DNA of 64,000 nucleotides from an uncultured Gammaproteobacteria bacterium (GTDB lineage Bacteria; Pseudomonadota; Gammaproteobacteria; Chromatiales; Chromatiaceae): contig CALAZS010000045.1 of NCBI GenBank assembly GCA_937926265.1, forward strand, positions 1-64,000, given 5' to 3'. The notes under the pieces are model-generated. The model did not search any database, was not told the DNA's origin, and worked only from the letters and a program-made list of their open reading frames with translations. Shown piece by piece: positions 29,982 to 42,255 of this stretch. Position 1 is the stretch's first letter. Every line of letters begins with the position of its first letter. A program made the position numbers and the translations under genes.

Positions 29982-30767
29982 ATGGGTCGCATTATTGCTA
30001 TAACCAATCAAAAAGGCGGGGTTGGTAAAACAACAACGACGGTCAACCTGGCGGCTTCGCTTTCCTATTACAAACACAAGGTTCTGTTGGTCGATCTTGA
30101 TCCCCAGGGTAATGCCACGATGGGTAGTGGCGTGGATAAATACGAGCTTGAACTTTCGGCATGTGAAGCCATCATGGGTGACTGTAAAGTGGCTGATGCT
30201 GTTATTTTTTCGGAACAGGCCGGCTTCGATGTATTACCTTCAAACAGTGACCTGACAGTAGCCGAAGTTGAATTAATGAGCGCAACTCTGCGGGAAAAAA
30301 GGCTGCGTCTGGCGTTGGATTCAGTAAAAGATAATTATGACTATATCCTGATTGACTGTCCCCCTACTCTGAATATGCTCACCGTTAATGCCCTGGTGGC
30401 TTCACAGGGTGTGTTGATTCCAATTCAAACCGAGTACTATGCTCTTGAAGGGCTTTCCGCCTTGCTCCGTACCGTTGAACAAATCAAGAGTCATTTAAAT
30501 CCGGACCTTGTTATAGAAGGTATTTTGCGTACCATGCATGACTTGCGTAATAACCTGGCCAACCAGGTGTCGAGCCAGTTGCTGAACCATTTCGGCGACC
30601 AGGTCTACAAGACAATCATCCCGAGAAATGTCAGGGTGGCAGAAGCGCCCAGTCATGGCCTGCCGATAATGAGTTATGACAAGTCGTCCCGGGGGGCCGT
30701 GGCCTACATGGCACTGGCAAGCGAAATGATGAGAAAACAGAAAAAAGCAATGGCTGAAACAGCCTGA
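29982..30767 (+). CDS. parA: Chromosome partitioning ATPase ParA (Soj)
   Basis: Walker-type ATPase that positions the ParB-parS complex during segregation. It has 261 residues with the deviant Walker A KGGVGKTT (11-18), the LVDLDPQGN motif and the IDCPPTLNML motif. The length without an extra N-terminal DNA-binding domain is that of chromosomal (type Ib) ParA. AGGAAG lies upstream of the ATG at a good distance. parB begins 13 bases after its end. Confidence 0.97.
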   Translation: MGRIIAITNQKGGVGKTTTTVNLAASLSYYKHKVLLVDLDPQGNATMGSGVDKYELELSACEAIMGDCKVADAVIFSEQAGFDVLPSNSDLTVAEVELMSATLREKRLRLALDSVKDNYDYILIDCPPTLNMLTVNALVASQGVLIPIQTEYYALEGLSALLRTVEQIKSHLNPDLVIEGILRTMHDLRNNLANQVSSQLLNHFGDQVYKTIIPRNVRVAEAPSHGLPIMSYDKSSRGAVAYMALASEMMRKQKKAMAETA

Positions 30768-30780
30768 ACTGGAAAAAAAT

Positions 30781-31716
30781 ATGGCAGCAAAGAAAAGAGG
30801 GCTGGGTAGAGGATTGGATGCGCTCCTGGGCGGATCACTGAAGGAGACTCAGCCTGTTGAGGATAGAGCCAGGAGTAAACAGGCTGATGTAAATGATAAT
30901 CAGGAACATGAAGTCAGTCGGGTACTGCAAACTCTGCCGATCGACCTGATTCAAAGGGGGCGTTACCAGCCAAGACGTAATTTTGATCAGGATAAACTGC
31001 AGGAACTCGCTGATTCGATAGCAGCCCAGGGAGTTATTCAGCCTATTGTTGTCAGGCCAATCAAAGATGGCCGTTATGAAATCATTGCAGGTGAACGACG
31101 CTGGCGTGCCAGCCAGTTAGCTTCGCTTCAGGAAATTCCGGTCGTCGTTCATGATGTTGACGACCAGGCTGCGATGGCCATGGCGCTGATTGAAAATATC
31201 CAGCGTGATGACCTGAATCCGCTTGAAGAAGCAACAGCCCTGCACCGTTTATTAAATGAATTTGGATTAACCCATCAGCAGATTGCCCAGGCTGTTGGCA
31301 AATCCCGTACAGCCGTGACAAATTTTCTTAGGCTGCTTGAACTTGCAGAACCGGTTAAACAGATGCTGGAATTACGCCAGATCGACATGGGACACGCTAA
31401 AGCATTGCTCGGATTAAGAGACCAGGAACAGGTAAAGGCCGCCAGACAGGTTTTTGACCAGGGGTTTTCAGTTCGTGAAACAGAAAAACTTGTCAGACGA
31501 TTACTCGGTCAGGAAGATGCGGTATCTTCAGGTAAAAAAGAAAAAACCGGGAAAACCGTCAAAATTGACCCTGATGTATTGAGTTTGCAGGAAAACCTTT
31601 CAGATAAGCTTGGTGCCAGGGTCGAAATAAAACAGCAGACCAGCGGCAAAGGCCAGTTGCTTATCAGCTATAACAGTCTTGAAGAGCTCGATGGCATTAT
31701 TGATCATATCAACTGA
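30781..31716 (+). CDS. parB: Chromosome partitioning protein ParB (Spo0J)
   Basis: CTP-dependent DNA clamp that loads at parS. The 311-residue protein has an N-terminal ParA-interacting tail (KKRGLGRGLDALLGG) and the box I region RYQPRRNFDQDKLQELADSI. The CTP-binding motif GERRWRAS and a helix-turn-helix (THQQIAQAVGKSRTAVTNFL) follow, and the C-terminal dimerisation segment ends the protein. The two parS sites found in this window lie inside recF, about 15 kb to the left. Confidence 0.97.
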   Translation: MAAKKRGLGRGLDALLGGSLKETQPVEDRARSKQADVNDNQEHEVSRVLQTLPIDLIQRGRYQPRRNFDQDKLQELADSIAAQGVIQPIVVRPIKDGRYEIIAGERRWRASQLASLQEIPVVVHDVDDQAAMAMALIENIQRDDLNPLEEATALHRLLNEFGLTHQQIAQAVGKSRTAVTNFLRLLELAEPVKQMLELRQIDMGHAKALLGLRDQEQVKAARQVFDQGFSVRETEKLVRRLLGQEDAVSSGKKEKTGKTVKIDPDVLSLQENLSDKLGARVEIKQQTSGKGQLLISYNSLEELDGIIDHIN

Positions 31717-31827
31717 AGTTTTGTGTAACCGTAGATAAAAAACCGGGTTTGTTTAATAAAAGGGTTTGATTGCTAAATATTAAGAATTTAAACCTTTGGC
31801 TATGTTACTTTTTTATTGCATGTTAGA

Positions 31828-31856
31828 TTGACCTTATAGTGTAGCCCTAATATACT
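31828..31856 (+). promoter_or_regulatory. Sigma-70 promoter of the atp operon
   Basis: TTGACC (31828-31833) and TATACT (31851-31856) stand exactly 17 bases apart. The predicted start near 31863 gives a leader of about 29 bases before atpI. No competing terminator or promoter is evident in the 175-base gap after parB. Confidence 0.8.
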
Positions 31857-31891
31857 GCGCGGGCTTATACATAGTCATAAGATGTAAAACC

Positions 31892-33149
<1,258 letters not shown>

Positions 33150-33176
33150 TTTTTGATTAAAACTTTAGTTATTTGA

Positions 33177-33422
<246 letters not shown>

Positions 33423-33475
33423 TCCACAGCAAATCCAATTGTAATTATTTGACGCGATAAATCCGAGGTTTCGGG

Positions 33476-33946
33476 ATGAATATCAATCTGACATTAATTG
33501 GTCAGCTGGTTACTTTCGTAGTGTTCGTGTGGTTCACGATGAAATTCGTGTGGACCCCGATCATGGCGGCTCTGGAAGCAAGAAAAAAAGAAATTGCCGA
33601 CGGTTTGGCGGCTGCCGAACGAGGTCAGCATGAGCAGGAACTTGCACAGGAAAGAGCTAAAGAAACATTGCATGATGCAAAACAGCAGGCAGCCGAGATA
33701 GTGAACCAGGCACATAAACGTGCCAATGAAATTATCGAGGAAGCTAAAAACGATGCTAAAGCTGAAGGTGAAAGAATGCTGACAGCTGCACAGACCGAGA
33801 TTGAACAGGAAATGAACCGTTCCCGTGAAGTATTACGTGAGAAGGTGGCCATCCTGGTTGTTTCCGGTGCAGAAAAAATTCTGCAAAAGGAAATCAATTC
33901 AGATGTTCACAAAGACGTAATAGATAACGTGGCCGGTCAAATCTAG
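33476..33946 (+). CDS. atpF: ATP synthase F0 subunit b
   Basis: Peripheral stalk subunit that links F0 to F1. The 156-residue protein has one N-terminal membrane helix (about 5-25, [13 protein letters not shown]), then a long charged coiled coil running almost to the C terminus. Only one b-type gene is present, so the stalk should be a homodimer, unlike the b/b' pair of phototrophs. Confidence 0.96.
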   Translation: MNINLTLIGQLVTFVVFVWFTMKFVWTPIMAALEARKKEIADGLAAAERGQHEQELAQERAKETLHDAKQQAAEIVNQAHKRANEIIEEAKNDAKAEGERMLTAAQTEIEQEMNRSREVLREKVAILVVSGAEKILQKEINSDVHKDVIDNVAGQI

Positions 33947-33954
33947 GTTCTGAT

Positions 33955-34494
33955 ATGGCAATGGAAATCAGCTCAATCGCTCGTCCATATGCAGAGGCAG
34001 TATTTGCGCATGCGAGTGAAAACAACAAGCTGGATCTCTGGTCAGAAATGTTGGCCTTTTTGTCTCAGGTAGTCAGTGATGAGAATTTAAACAAACTGAT
34101 TGCAAACCCATTGATTGATTCAGGTAAGTTGGCAGATCTTTTACTTGATATTGGTGGTGGCAGACTGAGTGATGAAGGTCAAAACCTGGTAAAGCTGCTG
34201 GCACGAAACAAACGTGTTGTGGTATTGCCAGAAATTGCTGAACAGTTTGAAGCGTTAAAAAATCAAAGCGAAGGTGCTATCGATGTAAAAATCATTTCGG
34301 CTTTTGAAATGAAACCGGCACAGGAACAGCTTATTGCTAATGCCCTGAAAACAAAGTTAGGCAGGGAAATCAATATTAGCAATCAGACTGATGAAAACCT
34401 GATCGGCGGTATTCGAATCAAAGCCGGTGATATGGTCATCGATGGTTCTATTAAGGGGCAGCTGCAAAAGCTCGCAAATGAATTAGGTATCTAA
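33955..34494 (+). CDS. atpH: ATP synthase F1 subunit delta
   Basis: Connects the peripheral stalk to the top of F1. It has 179 residues with the conserved N-terminal [13 protein letters not shown] block and the C-terminal [19 protein letters not shown] motif. It starts 8 bases after atpF at the first of two closely spaced in-frame ATG codons. AGG seven or so bases upstream favours the first. Confidence 0.96.
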   Translation: MAMEISSIARPYAEAVFAHASENNKLDLWSEMLAFLSQVVSDENLNKLIANPLIDSGKLADLLLDIGGGRLSDEGQNLVKLLARNKRVVVLPEIAEQFEALKNQSEGAIDVKIISAFEMKPAQEQLIANALKTKLGREINISNQTDENLIGGIRIKAGDMVIDGSIKGQLQKLANELGI

Positions 34495-34507
34495 ACGAGA
34501 AGCCGAC

Positions 34508-36049
34508 ATGCAACTCAATCCATCTGAAATCAGTGAACTGATCAAGAAAAAAATCGAAAATTTTGACGTCGCGACCGAGTCACATACTGAAGGTACAGTC
34601 GTAAGCGTGACTGACGGTATTGCCAGGATCCACGGTCTTTCAGACGCCATGTCTTACGAAATGCTGGAATTTCCAGGCAATGTCTACGGACTGGCGCTAA
34701 ACCTTGAAAGAGATTCTGTCGGCGCCGTTATCCTGGGTGACTACAAGAATATTTCTGAAGGCGATCCGGTTAAATGTACTGGTAACGTTCTTCAGGTCCC
34801 AACGGGTGAAGGTATGCTTGGGCGCGTCGTTGATGCACTGGGTAATCCGCTCGATGGCAAGGGCCCAATTGAAAACCCGGTGATGTCACCAATTGAAAAA
34901 GTAGCTCCCGGGGTTATTGAAAGAAAATCAGTCGACCAACCGGTGCAGACTGGATTGAAAGCAATTGATGCGATGGTGCCCATTGGTCGTGGACAGCGTG
35001 AATTGATTATCGGTGACCGTCAAACCGGTAAATCAGCAATTGCAATTGATGCGATCATCAACCAGAGAGATACCGGCGTTAAATGTATTTACGTTGTTGT
35101 CGGTCAGAAAAACTCAACAATTGCCCAGATCGTTAGAAAACTTGAAGAGCATGATGCGCTTGCACATACCATCATAGTAGCGGCACCCGCAGCGGACTCA
35201 GCAGCAATGCAGTTCATTGCACCCTATGCCGGCTGTTCAATGGGTGAATATTTCCGTGACCGTGGTCAGGATGCACTGATTGTTTATGATGATTTGACCA
35301 AACAGGCTTGGGCTTATCGCCAGGTATCACTGCTTTTGAAACGTCCACCCGGCCGTGAAGCATATCCAGGTGATGTATTCTTCCTGCACTCTCGCTTGCT
35401 GGAACGCGCTGCACGCGTCAATGCGGACTATGTTGAAAAGTTCACCAATGGTGAAGTCAAAGGTCAAACCGGATCATTAACAGCCCTGCCAGTAATTGAA
35501 ACACAGGCCGGCGACGTTTCTGCATTCGTTCCTACCAACGTAATCTCTATTACAGATGGTCAGATTTTCCTTGAATCTGACTTGTTCAACGCGAACATTC
35601 GTCCTGCAATTAATGCAGGCTTGTCAGTATCACGTGTGGGTGGTGCTGCACAGACCAAAATTATCAAGAAACTCGGTGGTGGTGTTCGTCTGGCTCTGGC
35701 CCAGTTCCGTGAACTGGCCGCATTCTCCCAGTTTGCATCTGACCTTGATGAAGCAACACGTAAACAGCTTGAGCGTGGTGAACGTGTTACTGAATTGATG
35801 AAACAGGCACAGTTCTCACCAATGAGTGTTGCACAAATGGCGGTTTCTCTGTTTGCTGCCAACGAAGGTTATCTGGATGATGTAGAAACCAACAAGGTTG
35901 TTGATTTCGAAGAAGCCTTACAGGGTTACATGAAATCTGCCAAAGCTGACCTGATGGATCAGATCAACACTGAAGCTGATTACAATGAAGATGTAGCCAA
36001 TGCGCTCCATGCTGCAATCAAAGACTTTAAGGACAATAATACCTGGTAA
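34508..36049 (+). CDS. atpA: ATP synthase F1 subunit alpha
   Basis: Non-catalytic nucleotide-binding subunit of the F1 hexamer (513 residues, same as E. coli). The Walker A is GDRQTGKSA, preceded by the [23 protein letters not shown] block. The ATP synthase alpha/beta signature region and the [19 protein letters not shown] stretch are intact. It starts 13 bases after atpH. Confidence 0.98.
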   Translation: MQLNPSEISELIKKKIENFDVATESHTEGTVVSVTDGIARIHGLSDAMSYEMLEFPGNVYGLALNLERDSVGAVILGDYKNISEGDPVKCTGNVLQVPTGEGMLGRVVDALGNPLDGKGPIENPVMSPIEKVAPGVIERKSVDQPVQTGLKAIDAMVPIGRGQRELIIGDRQTGKSAIAIDAIINQRDTGVKCIYVVVGQKNSTIAQIVRKLEEHDALAHTIIVAAPAADSAAMQFIAPYAGCSMGEYFRDRGQDALIVYDDLTKQAWAYRQVSLLLKRPPGREAYPGDVFFLHSRLLERAARVNADYVEKFTNGEVKGQTGSLTALPVIETQAGDVSAFVPTNVISITDGQIFLESDLFNANIRPAINAGLSVSRVGGAAQTKIIKKLGGGVRLALAQFRELAAFSQFASDLDEATRKQLERGERVTELMKQAQFSPMSVAQMAVSLFAANEGYLDDVETNKVVDFEEALQGYMKSAKADLMDQINTEADYNEDVANALHAAIKDFKDNNTW

Positions 36050-36059
36050 GGATTGAATA

Positions 36060-36923
36060 ATGGCTGTTGGTAAAGAAATTCGCACACAGATCTCGAGTGT
36101 AAAAAACACGCAGAAGATCACCAGTGCCATGGAAATGGTTGCCGCATCCAAGATGCGCAAGGCCAAAGACCGCATGGCGGCGTCCAGACCATATGCTGAA
36201 AAAATGAAAGCGGTTATTTCTCATCTATCTCATGCACATCCCGAGTACAAGCATCCATTCATGCTTGATCGACAGGTAGAAAAAGTTGGTTTCATCATCA
36301 TTTCTTCTGACCGTGGTCTTTGTGGTGGTCTAAATAACAACCTGTTTAGAAAACTAGCCAAGGAAATTGGCGTGATGGCTGATGATGGCATCAAGTCAGA
36401 GTTTTGTACCATTGGTGCAAAATCGTTGGCTTTTTTCCGTCGCATGGGTGGTAAAGTCCATGCACAGGTAACACATTTAGGTGATACACCACACATTGAG
36501 GAATTAATTGGTCCAGTAAAGGTAATGCTGGATCAATACGTTCAGGGTGACCTGGACAGAATTTACATAGCTTACAACCAGTTCGTAAACACCATGACCC
36601 AGGAACCAACCGTTGAGCAATTGATACCGTTGTCAACTGAGGAAGAGAAAGAAGAGCTTTCTCATCATTGGGATTACATTTACGAGCCTGACTCCAAGGA
36701 AGTTCTTGATGGATTATTAAGACGTTATGTCGAATCCTTGGCGTACCAGGCAGTTGTTGAAAATGCTGCTTGCGAGCAGTCTGCTCGGATGGTTGCAATG
36801 AAAGCAGCAACAGACAATGCAGGTAACCTGATTAACGATCTGCAATTAATTTACAACAAGGCGCGCCAGGCAGCGATTACTCAGGAAATTTCTGAAATCG
36901 TCAGTGGTGCGGCTGCAGTTTAA
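36060..36923 (+). CDS. atpG: ATP synthase F1 subunit gamma
   Basis: Central rotor shaft of F1. The 287-residue protein starts [25 protein letters not shown], the usual N-terminal coiled-coil arm. It ends with the matching C-terminal arm ([25 protein letters not shown]). The middle Rossmann-like domain contains the [12 protein letters not shown] motif. It lies 10 bases after atpA. Confidence 0.97.
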   Translation: MAVGKEIRTQISSVKNTQKITSAMEMVAASKMRKAKDRMAASRPYAEKMKAVISHLSHAHPEYKHPFMLDRQVEKVGFIIISSDRGLCGGLNNNLFRKLAKEIGVMADDGIKSEFCTIGAKSLAFFRRMGGKVHAQVTHLGDTPHIEELIGPVKVMLDQYVQGDLDRIYIAYNQFVNTMTQEPTVEQLIPLSTEEEKEELSHHWDYIYEPDSKEVLDGLLRRYVESLAYQAVVENAACEQSARMVAMKAATDNAGNLINDLQLIYNKARQAAITQEISEIVSGAAAV

Positions 36924-36937
36924 AAAATATTTAGTAA

Positions 36938-38341
<1,404 letters not shown>

Positions 38342-38358
38342 ACCCGGAGACGATATAA

Positions 38359-38781
38359 ATGTCGATGACAATACATGTCGATATCGTAAGTGCTGAAGGT
38401 GAACTCTACTCTGGACAGGGTGAAATGGTTTATGTTCCGGCAGTCATGGGTGAAGTAGGTATTGCTCCACGTCATACGCCATTTGTATCACCAATTAAAG
38501 CCGGTGATGTCAGGGTAAGTAATGGCGATACCATGGAACACTTTTATGTCTCAGGTGGAATGCTTGAAGTGCAGCCACACCTGGTGACAATTTTGGCTGA
38601 CACAGCATTGAGAGCCCGGGACCTGGATGAAGCTGAAGCTGAAAAGGCTAAAAGAAGAGCTGAAGATGCCCTGGAAAATCAGCAGTCTGATTTTGAATAT
38701 GCCAGAGCTAAAGCTGAGCTGGCTGAAGCAGTTGCCCAGCTTAGAACGATACAGAAAATCAGAAAGGGTAAAAAAGGCTAA
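38359..38781 (+). CDS. atpC: ATP synthase F1 subunit epsilon
   Basis: Rotor subunit that can inhibit ATP hydrolysis. The 140-residue protein has the N-terminal beta sandwich (VDIVSAEGELYSG, GEVGIAPRHTPFVSPIKAG), then the C-terminal two-helix arm (RARDLDEAEAEKAKRR). It is the last gene of the operon, followed 52 bases later by a hairpin terminator. Confidence 0.96.
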   Translation: MSMTIHVDIVSAEGELYSGQGEMVYVPAVMGEVGIAPRHTPFVSPIKAGDVRVSNGDTMEHFYVSGGMLEVQPHLVTILADTALRARDLDEAEAEKAKRRAEDALENQQSDFEYARAKAELAEAVAQLRTIQKIRKGKKG

Positions 38782-38833
38782 ATATCTTTGAAGCTGAATG
38801 CCAACGATTATTCAGATAAGTAAAATATTGATA

Positions 38834-38869
38834 AAACGGTGCTGGTGAATATCCAACACCGTTTTTTTT
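38834..38869 (+). terminator. Rho-independent terminator of the atp operon
   Basis: A 12-bp stem with one mismatch (38834-38845 with 38853-38864) has a 7-base loop and is followed by a run of eight T (38862-38869). It closes the atp transcript before glmU. Confidence 0.9.
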
Positions 38870-38932
38870 CGCCTGAAAAATAAAAAAATTGTAAAAATTA
38901 AAATAAAACCAGACTAAAACTAAAACGCTAAA

Positions 38933-38962
38933 CTGAAAACAAACCTGAATAAAAGATATAAT
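38933..38962 (+). promoter_or_regulatory. Probable promoter of glmU-glmS
   Basis: A perfect -10 TATAAT at 38957-38962 sits about 48 bases upstream of the glmU ATG. The -35 is weak (CTGAAA at 38933-38938). It lies after the atp terminator, in the AT-rich gap, so glmUS has its own transcription start. Confidence 0.5.
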
Positions 38963-39009
38963 GCTTAAATGAGCTTCTCTAAGACAAATTCCAACAATCC
39001 GGGAAAGAA

Positions 39010-40419
39010 ATGAAAACAGGAATAGTAATTCTTGCCGCCGGCCAGGGTACCCGTATGAAAAGCAGCTTACCAAAAGTACTGCATACATTGGCTGGTCTTC
39101 CATTACTTCAGCATGTTATTGATACCGCAAAAAAGCTTAATCCCAATAAAATCATCGTGGTTTACGGGCATGGTGGTGAAACAGTAAAAACACAGATTAA
39201 CGAAGATAGTGTTACATGGGTTGAACAGGCAGAACAGCTTGGTACAGGACACGCTGTAGAGCAGGCGATACCGGAATTGGAAAATGTTGATCGTGTATTA
39301 GTGCTTTATGGCGATGTGCCATTAATTAAGAAAGCAACGCTGGAACGTTTGCTTAACAAAGAATCAGCATTATCAATCCTGACTACCAATTTACCGGACC
39401 CAACCGGATACGGCAGGATTATCCGTCAGGCTGATGGCTATGTAGAAAAAATTGTCGAGCATAAAGATGCCAAACATGATGAATTGAAGGTTAATGAAAT
39501 CAATACAGGTATTTTGGCGGCCGAGTTTGATTCATTAAAAAAATGGATCGAAATGCTTGAAAATAAAAACAGTCAACAAGAGTTCTATTTAACGGATATT
39601 GTTGCATTGGCAGTTAAACAGGATGTAAAAGTTAATTCGGTCAATCCGGAAAAACTAAGTGAAGTAACAGGTATTAATGACAGGGTACAGTTAGCCAGAC
39701 TGGAACGGGATTACCAGATGGAAACAGCTGAAGAATTAATGAGAGCCGGAATAACAATCCGTGATCCATCGAGAATCGATATAAGAGGACAAGTTGAGAT
39801 AGGACAGGATTCCGAACTTGATATTAACGTTATACTTGAAGGAAAAGTAAGCATAGGCAACTTTGTAAAAATCGGTGCAAACACGGTGATCAAAAACAGT
39901 CAAATAGCTGACGGTGTGACAATACTGGAAAATTGCGTCATAGAAGATGCGGCTATAGGAGCAGACTGTAAACTGGGCCCATTTTCAAGAATCAGACCCG
40001 GAACAAACCTGCAAGGTGAAAACCATGTTGGTAACTTTGTAGAAATCAAAAATTCCAATGTAGGAATTGGCAGCAAAATAAATCACCTGAGTTATGTTGG
40101 TGATAGTGACGTTGGAAAAAAAGTCAATATAGGGGCCGGCACGATTACCTGTAACTACGACGGCGCCAACAAACATAAAACTGAAATTGGAGACCAGGTA
40201 TTTATTGGATCAAACTCAGCACTTGTTGCACCGGTTAAAATAAATGATGGATCGACAATAGGAGCTGGTTCGGTGATAACTAAAGATACACCTTCAGACC
40301 AACTGACTTTGAGTCGTGCAAAACAGATAAGTATCAATAACTGGCAGAGACCAGTTAAACAAAAGCCCATAAATCAGATACCAGAGAATCAGAAACCAGC
40401 AAATGAGAAAAAGGACTAG
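39010..40419 (+). CDS. glmU: Bifunctional UDP-N-acetylglucosamine pyrophosphorylase / glucosamine-1-phosphate acetyltransferase
   Basis: Makes UDP-GlcNAc for peptidoglycan and lipopolysaccharide. The N-terminal uridyltransferase domain opens with LAAGQGTRMKSSLPKVLH. The C-terminal left-handed beta-helix shows hexapeptide repeats (about 255-440) and the acetyltransferase motif NYDGANKHKT. At 469 residues it exceeds E. coli's 456, because of a polar tail that repeats a pentapeptide three times (KPINQ, IPENQ, KPANE). It is followed 6 bases later by glmS. Confidence 0.97.
   Translation: MKTGIVILAAGQGTRMKSSLPKVLHTLAGLPLLQHVIDTAKKLNPNKIIVVYGHGGETVKTQINEDSVTWVEQAEQLGTGHAVEQAIPELENVDRVLVLYGDVPLIKKATLERLLNKESALSILTTNLPDPTGYGRIIRQADGYVEKIVEHKDAKHDELKVNEINTGILAAEFDSLKKWIEMLENKNSQQEFYLTDIVALAVKQDVKVNSVNPEKLSEVTGINDRVQLARLERDYQMETAEELMRAGITIRDPSRIDIRGQVEIGQDSELDINVILEGKVSIGNFVKIGANTVIKNSQIADGVTILENCVIEDAAIGADCKLGPFSRIRPGTNLQGENHVGNFVEIKNSNVGIGSKINHLSYVGDSDVGKKVNIGAGTITCNYDGANKHKTEIGDQVFIGSNSALVAPVKINDGSTIGAGSVITKDTPSDQLTLSRAKQISINNWQRPVKQKPINQIPENQKPANEKKD
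40363..40407 (+). repeat. Three 15-bp in-frame repeats in the glmU tail
   Basis: Three imperfect 15-base units (40363-40377, 40378-40392, 40393-40407) encode KPINQ, IPENQ and KPANE near the GlmU C terminus. This tail lies beyond the conserved enzyme and is probably disordered. Confidence 0.75.
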
Positions 40420-40425
40420 TTAAGA

Positions 40426-42249
40426 ATGTGTGGCATTGTCGGAGCGATAGCACAGGATAATATCGTACCAGTACTGTTAGATGGACTTAAGCGCCTGGAA
40501 TATCGAGGCTATGATTCAGCAGGGCTTGCCGTAATAAAAGAAAATGAGCTATACAGGTTACGTTCAGTCGGCAAAGTAGATGGACTGGTTGAATTATCCA
40601 ATAAAGCACAAGTCAGTAGTGTTACCGGAATAGCTCACACCCGCTGGGCTACGCATGGTGTGCCTTCAGAACAAAATGCTCATCCCCATGTCAGTAAACA
40701 GAAAATTGCCATTGTCCATAACGGCATCATAGAAAACCATTCTCAATTACGGGAAAAACTTAAAAAACAGGGCTATGAATTCACTTCAGACACAGATACC
40801 GAAGTGATCGTTCATCTGTTGGCATCGTATATTGATAATGGCGATGACCTAAAAACAGCAGTTATAAACGCAAAGGATGAACTGGTTGGTGCATATGGAT
40901 TGGCGGCAATCCATTTAAATGAGCCCGATAAAATAATTGTAACCCGTTCAGGAAGCCCGCTTGTAATTGGCTTGTCTGAAAACGGTAACTATATTGCTTC
41001 GGATGTATTTGCATTACTTCCCAAAACTAACCGGTTCAAATTTCTTGAAGAAGGTGATCTTGCTGAAATTACCTTAGACAGCGTCAACATCTTTGATGCT
41101 GAAAACAAGGAAGTTGAGAGAGAGACAAAAATATCCCAGATACAGTCAAATCAATCTGATAAAGGACAATATGATCATTACATGCTCAAGGAAATATTTG
41201 AGCAGCCATTGGTTATCTCAGAAACCCTTGAAGGTAGAATTCATAATGGAAGGTTGCTGGAAGAAAGTTTTGGACATGTAGCCACCGGTCTTTTCGATAA
41301 AACCGAACACGTACAGATAATAGCCTGTGGAACAAGTTTCCATGCCGGACTGGTTGCAAAGTACTGGCTTGAAGAAGCCGGGATACCCTGCCAGGTGGAG
41401 GTTGCAAGTGAGTATCGATACCGAAAAACAGTAGTTGCAGCGAACACCCTGATCATCACAATTTCCCAATCAGGTGAAACTGCGGACACATTGGCCGCAT
41501 TAAGAAAATCAAAAGAAATGGGTTACCTGGGAAGCCTGGTTATATGTAATGTACCTGAGAGTTCATTAGTAAGAGAATCAGATGTCGCTTTAATGACAAG
41601 AGCAGGGCCAGAAATTGGCGTAGCCTCAACCAAGGCATTCACCACACAACTTGTCGCATTAAGGCTTCTAACAACAGCACTTGCCAGGCGTAAAGGACTA
41701 AGTAAAGAAGCAGAAAAGGAAATCGTAGAAGAACTGGAAGCTTTACCTCGCCAGGTCGAAGTGGCACTTGAAATGTCAGATGCAATCAGGGAAATGGCAA
41801 CCAGTTTTTATGACAAGCATAATGCTTTATTCCTGGGCAGGGGAGCATTTTATCCGATAGCCATGGAAGGAGCACTGAAACTTAAAGAGATAAGCTATAT
41901 TCATGCAGAGGCTTATCCGGCTGGAGAACTGAAGCACGGTCCATTAGCGCTGGTTGATGAAACAATCCCGGTTGTTTGCGCGTTACCGGACGATCCGCTT
42001 CTGGAAAAAGTACTGTCAAATTTACAGGAAGTCAGGGCAAGAGGTGGAGAGTTATTTTTATTCAGTGATCACAAAATTAAAATTGATCTTGATCATTACC
42101 AGAACCTGACATTATCAGATATTTTTCCTTCAACAGCCCCGATTGTTTACTGCATACCTTTACAACTGCTGTCTTATCATGTGGCGGTTATCAAGGGAAC
42201 CAACGTGGATCAGCCAAGAAATCTTGCCAAGTCTGTTACCGTGGAATGA
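40426..42249 (+). CDS. glmS: Glutamine-fructose-6-phosphate aminotransferase (isomerising)
   Basis: Makes glucosamine-6-phosphate from fructose-6-phosphate and glutamine, the first committed step to UDP-GlcNAc. The 607-residue protein has the N-terminal glutaminase domain with nucleophile Cys2 (MCGIVGAIA). Two SIS isomerase domains follow, with ISQSGETADT and the C-terminal IKGTNVDQPRNLAKSVTVE. There is no glmS ribozyme, as expected outside Gram-positive bacteria. The gene ends 6 bases from the convergent phospholipase-D-like gene. Confidence 0.98.
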   Translation: MCGIVGAIAQDNIVPVLLDGLKRLEYRGYDSAGLAVIKENELYRLRSVGKVDGLVELSNKAQVSSVTGIAHTRWATHGVPSEQNAHPHVSKQKIAIVHNGIIENHSQLREKLKKQGYEFTSDTDTEVIVHLLASYIDNGDDLKTAVINAKDELVGAYGLAAIHLNEPDKIIVTRSGSPLVIGLSENGNYIASDVFALLPKTNRFKFLEEGDLAEITLDSVNIFDAENKEVERETKISQIQSNQSDKGQYDHYMLKEIFEQPLVISETLEGRIHNGRLLEESFGHVATGLFDKTEHVQIIACGTSFHAGLVAKYWLEEAGIPCQVEVASEYRYRKTVVAANTLIITISQSGETADTLAALRKSKEMGYLGSLVICNVPESSLVRESDVALMTRAGPEIGVASTKAFTTQLVALRLLTTALARRKGLSKEAEKEIVEELEALPRQVEVALEMSDAIREMATSFYDKHNALFLGRGAFYPIAMEGALKLKEISYIHAEAYPAGELKHGPLALVDETIPVVCALPDDPLLEKVLSNLQEVRARGGELFLFSDHKIKIDLDHYQNLTLSDIFPSTAPIVYCIPLQLLSYHVAVIKGTNVDQPRNLAKSVTVE

Positions 42250-42255
42250 TAAAAG

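Noticed and set aside
38910..38940. Short A/C-rich near-repeats upstream of glmU
   Set aside because: They are low-complexity sequence with no clear unit length, so I do not call a repeat element.
40420..40425. A glmS ribozyme upstream of glmS
   Set aside because: Only 6 bases separate glmU and glmS, so there is no room, and the ribozyme is a Gram-positive feature.
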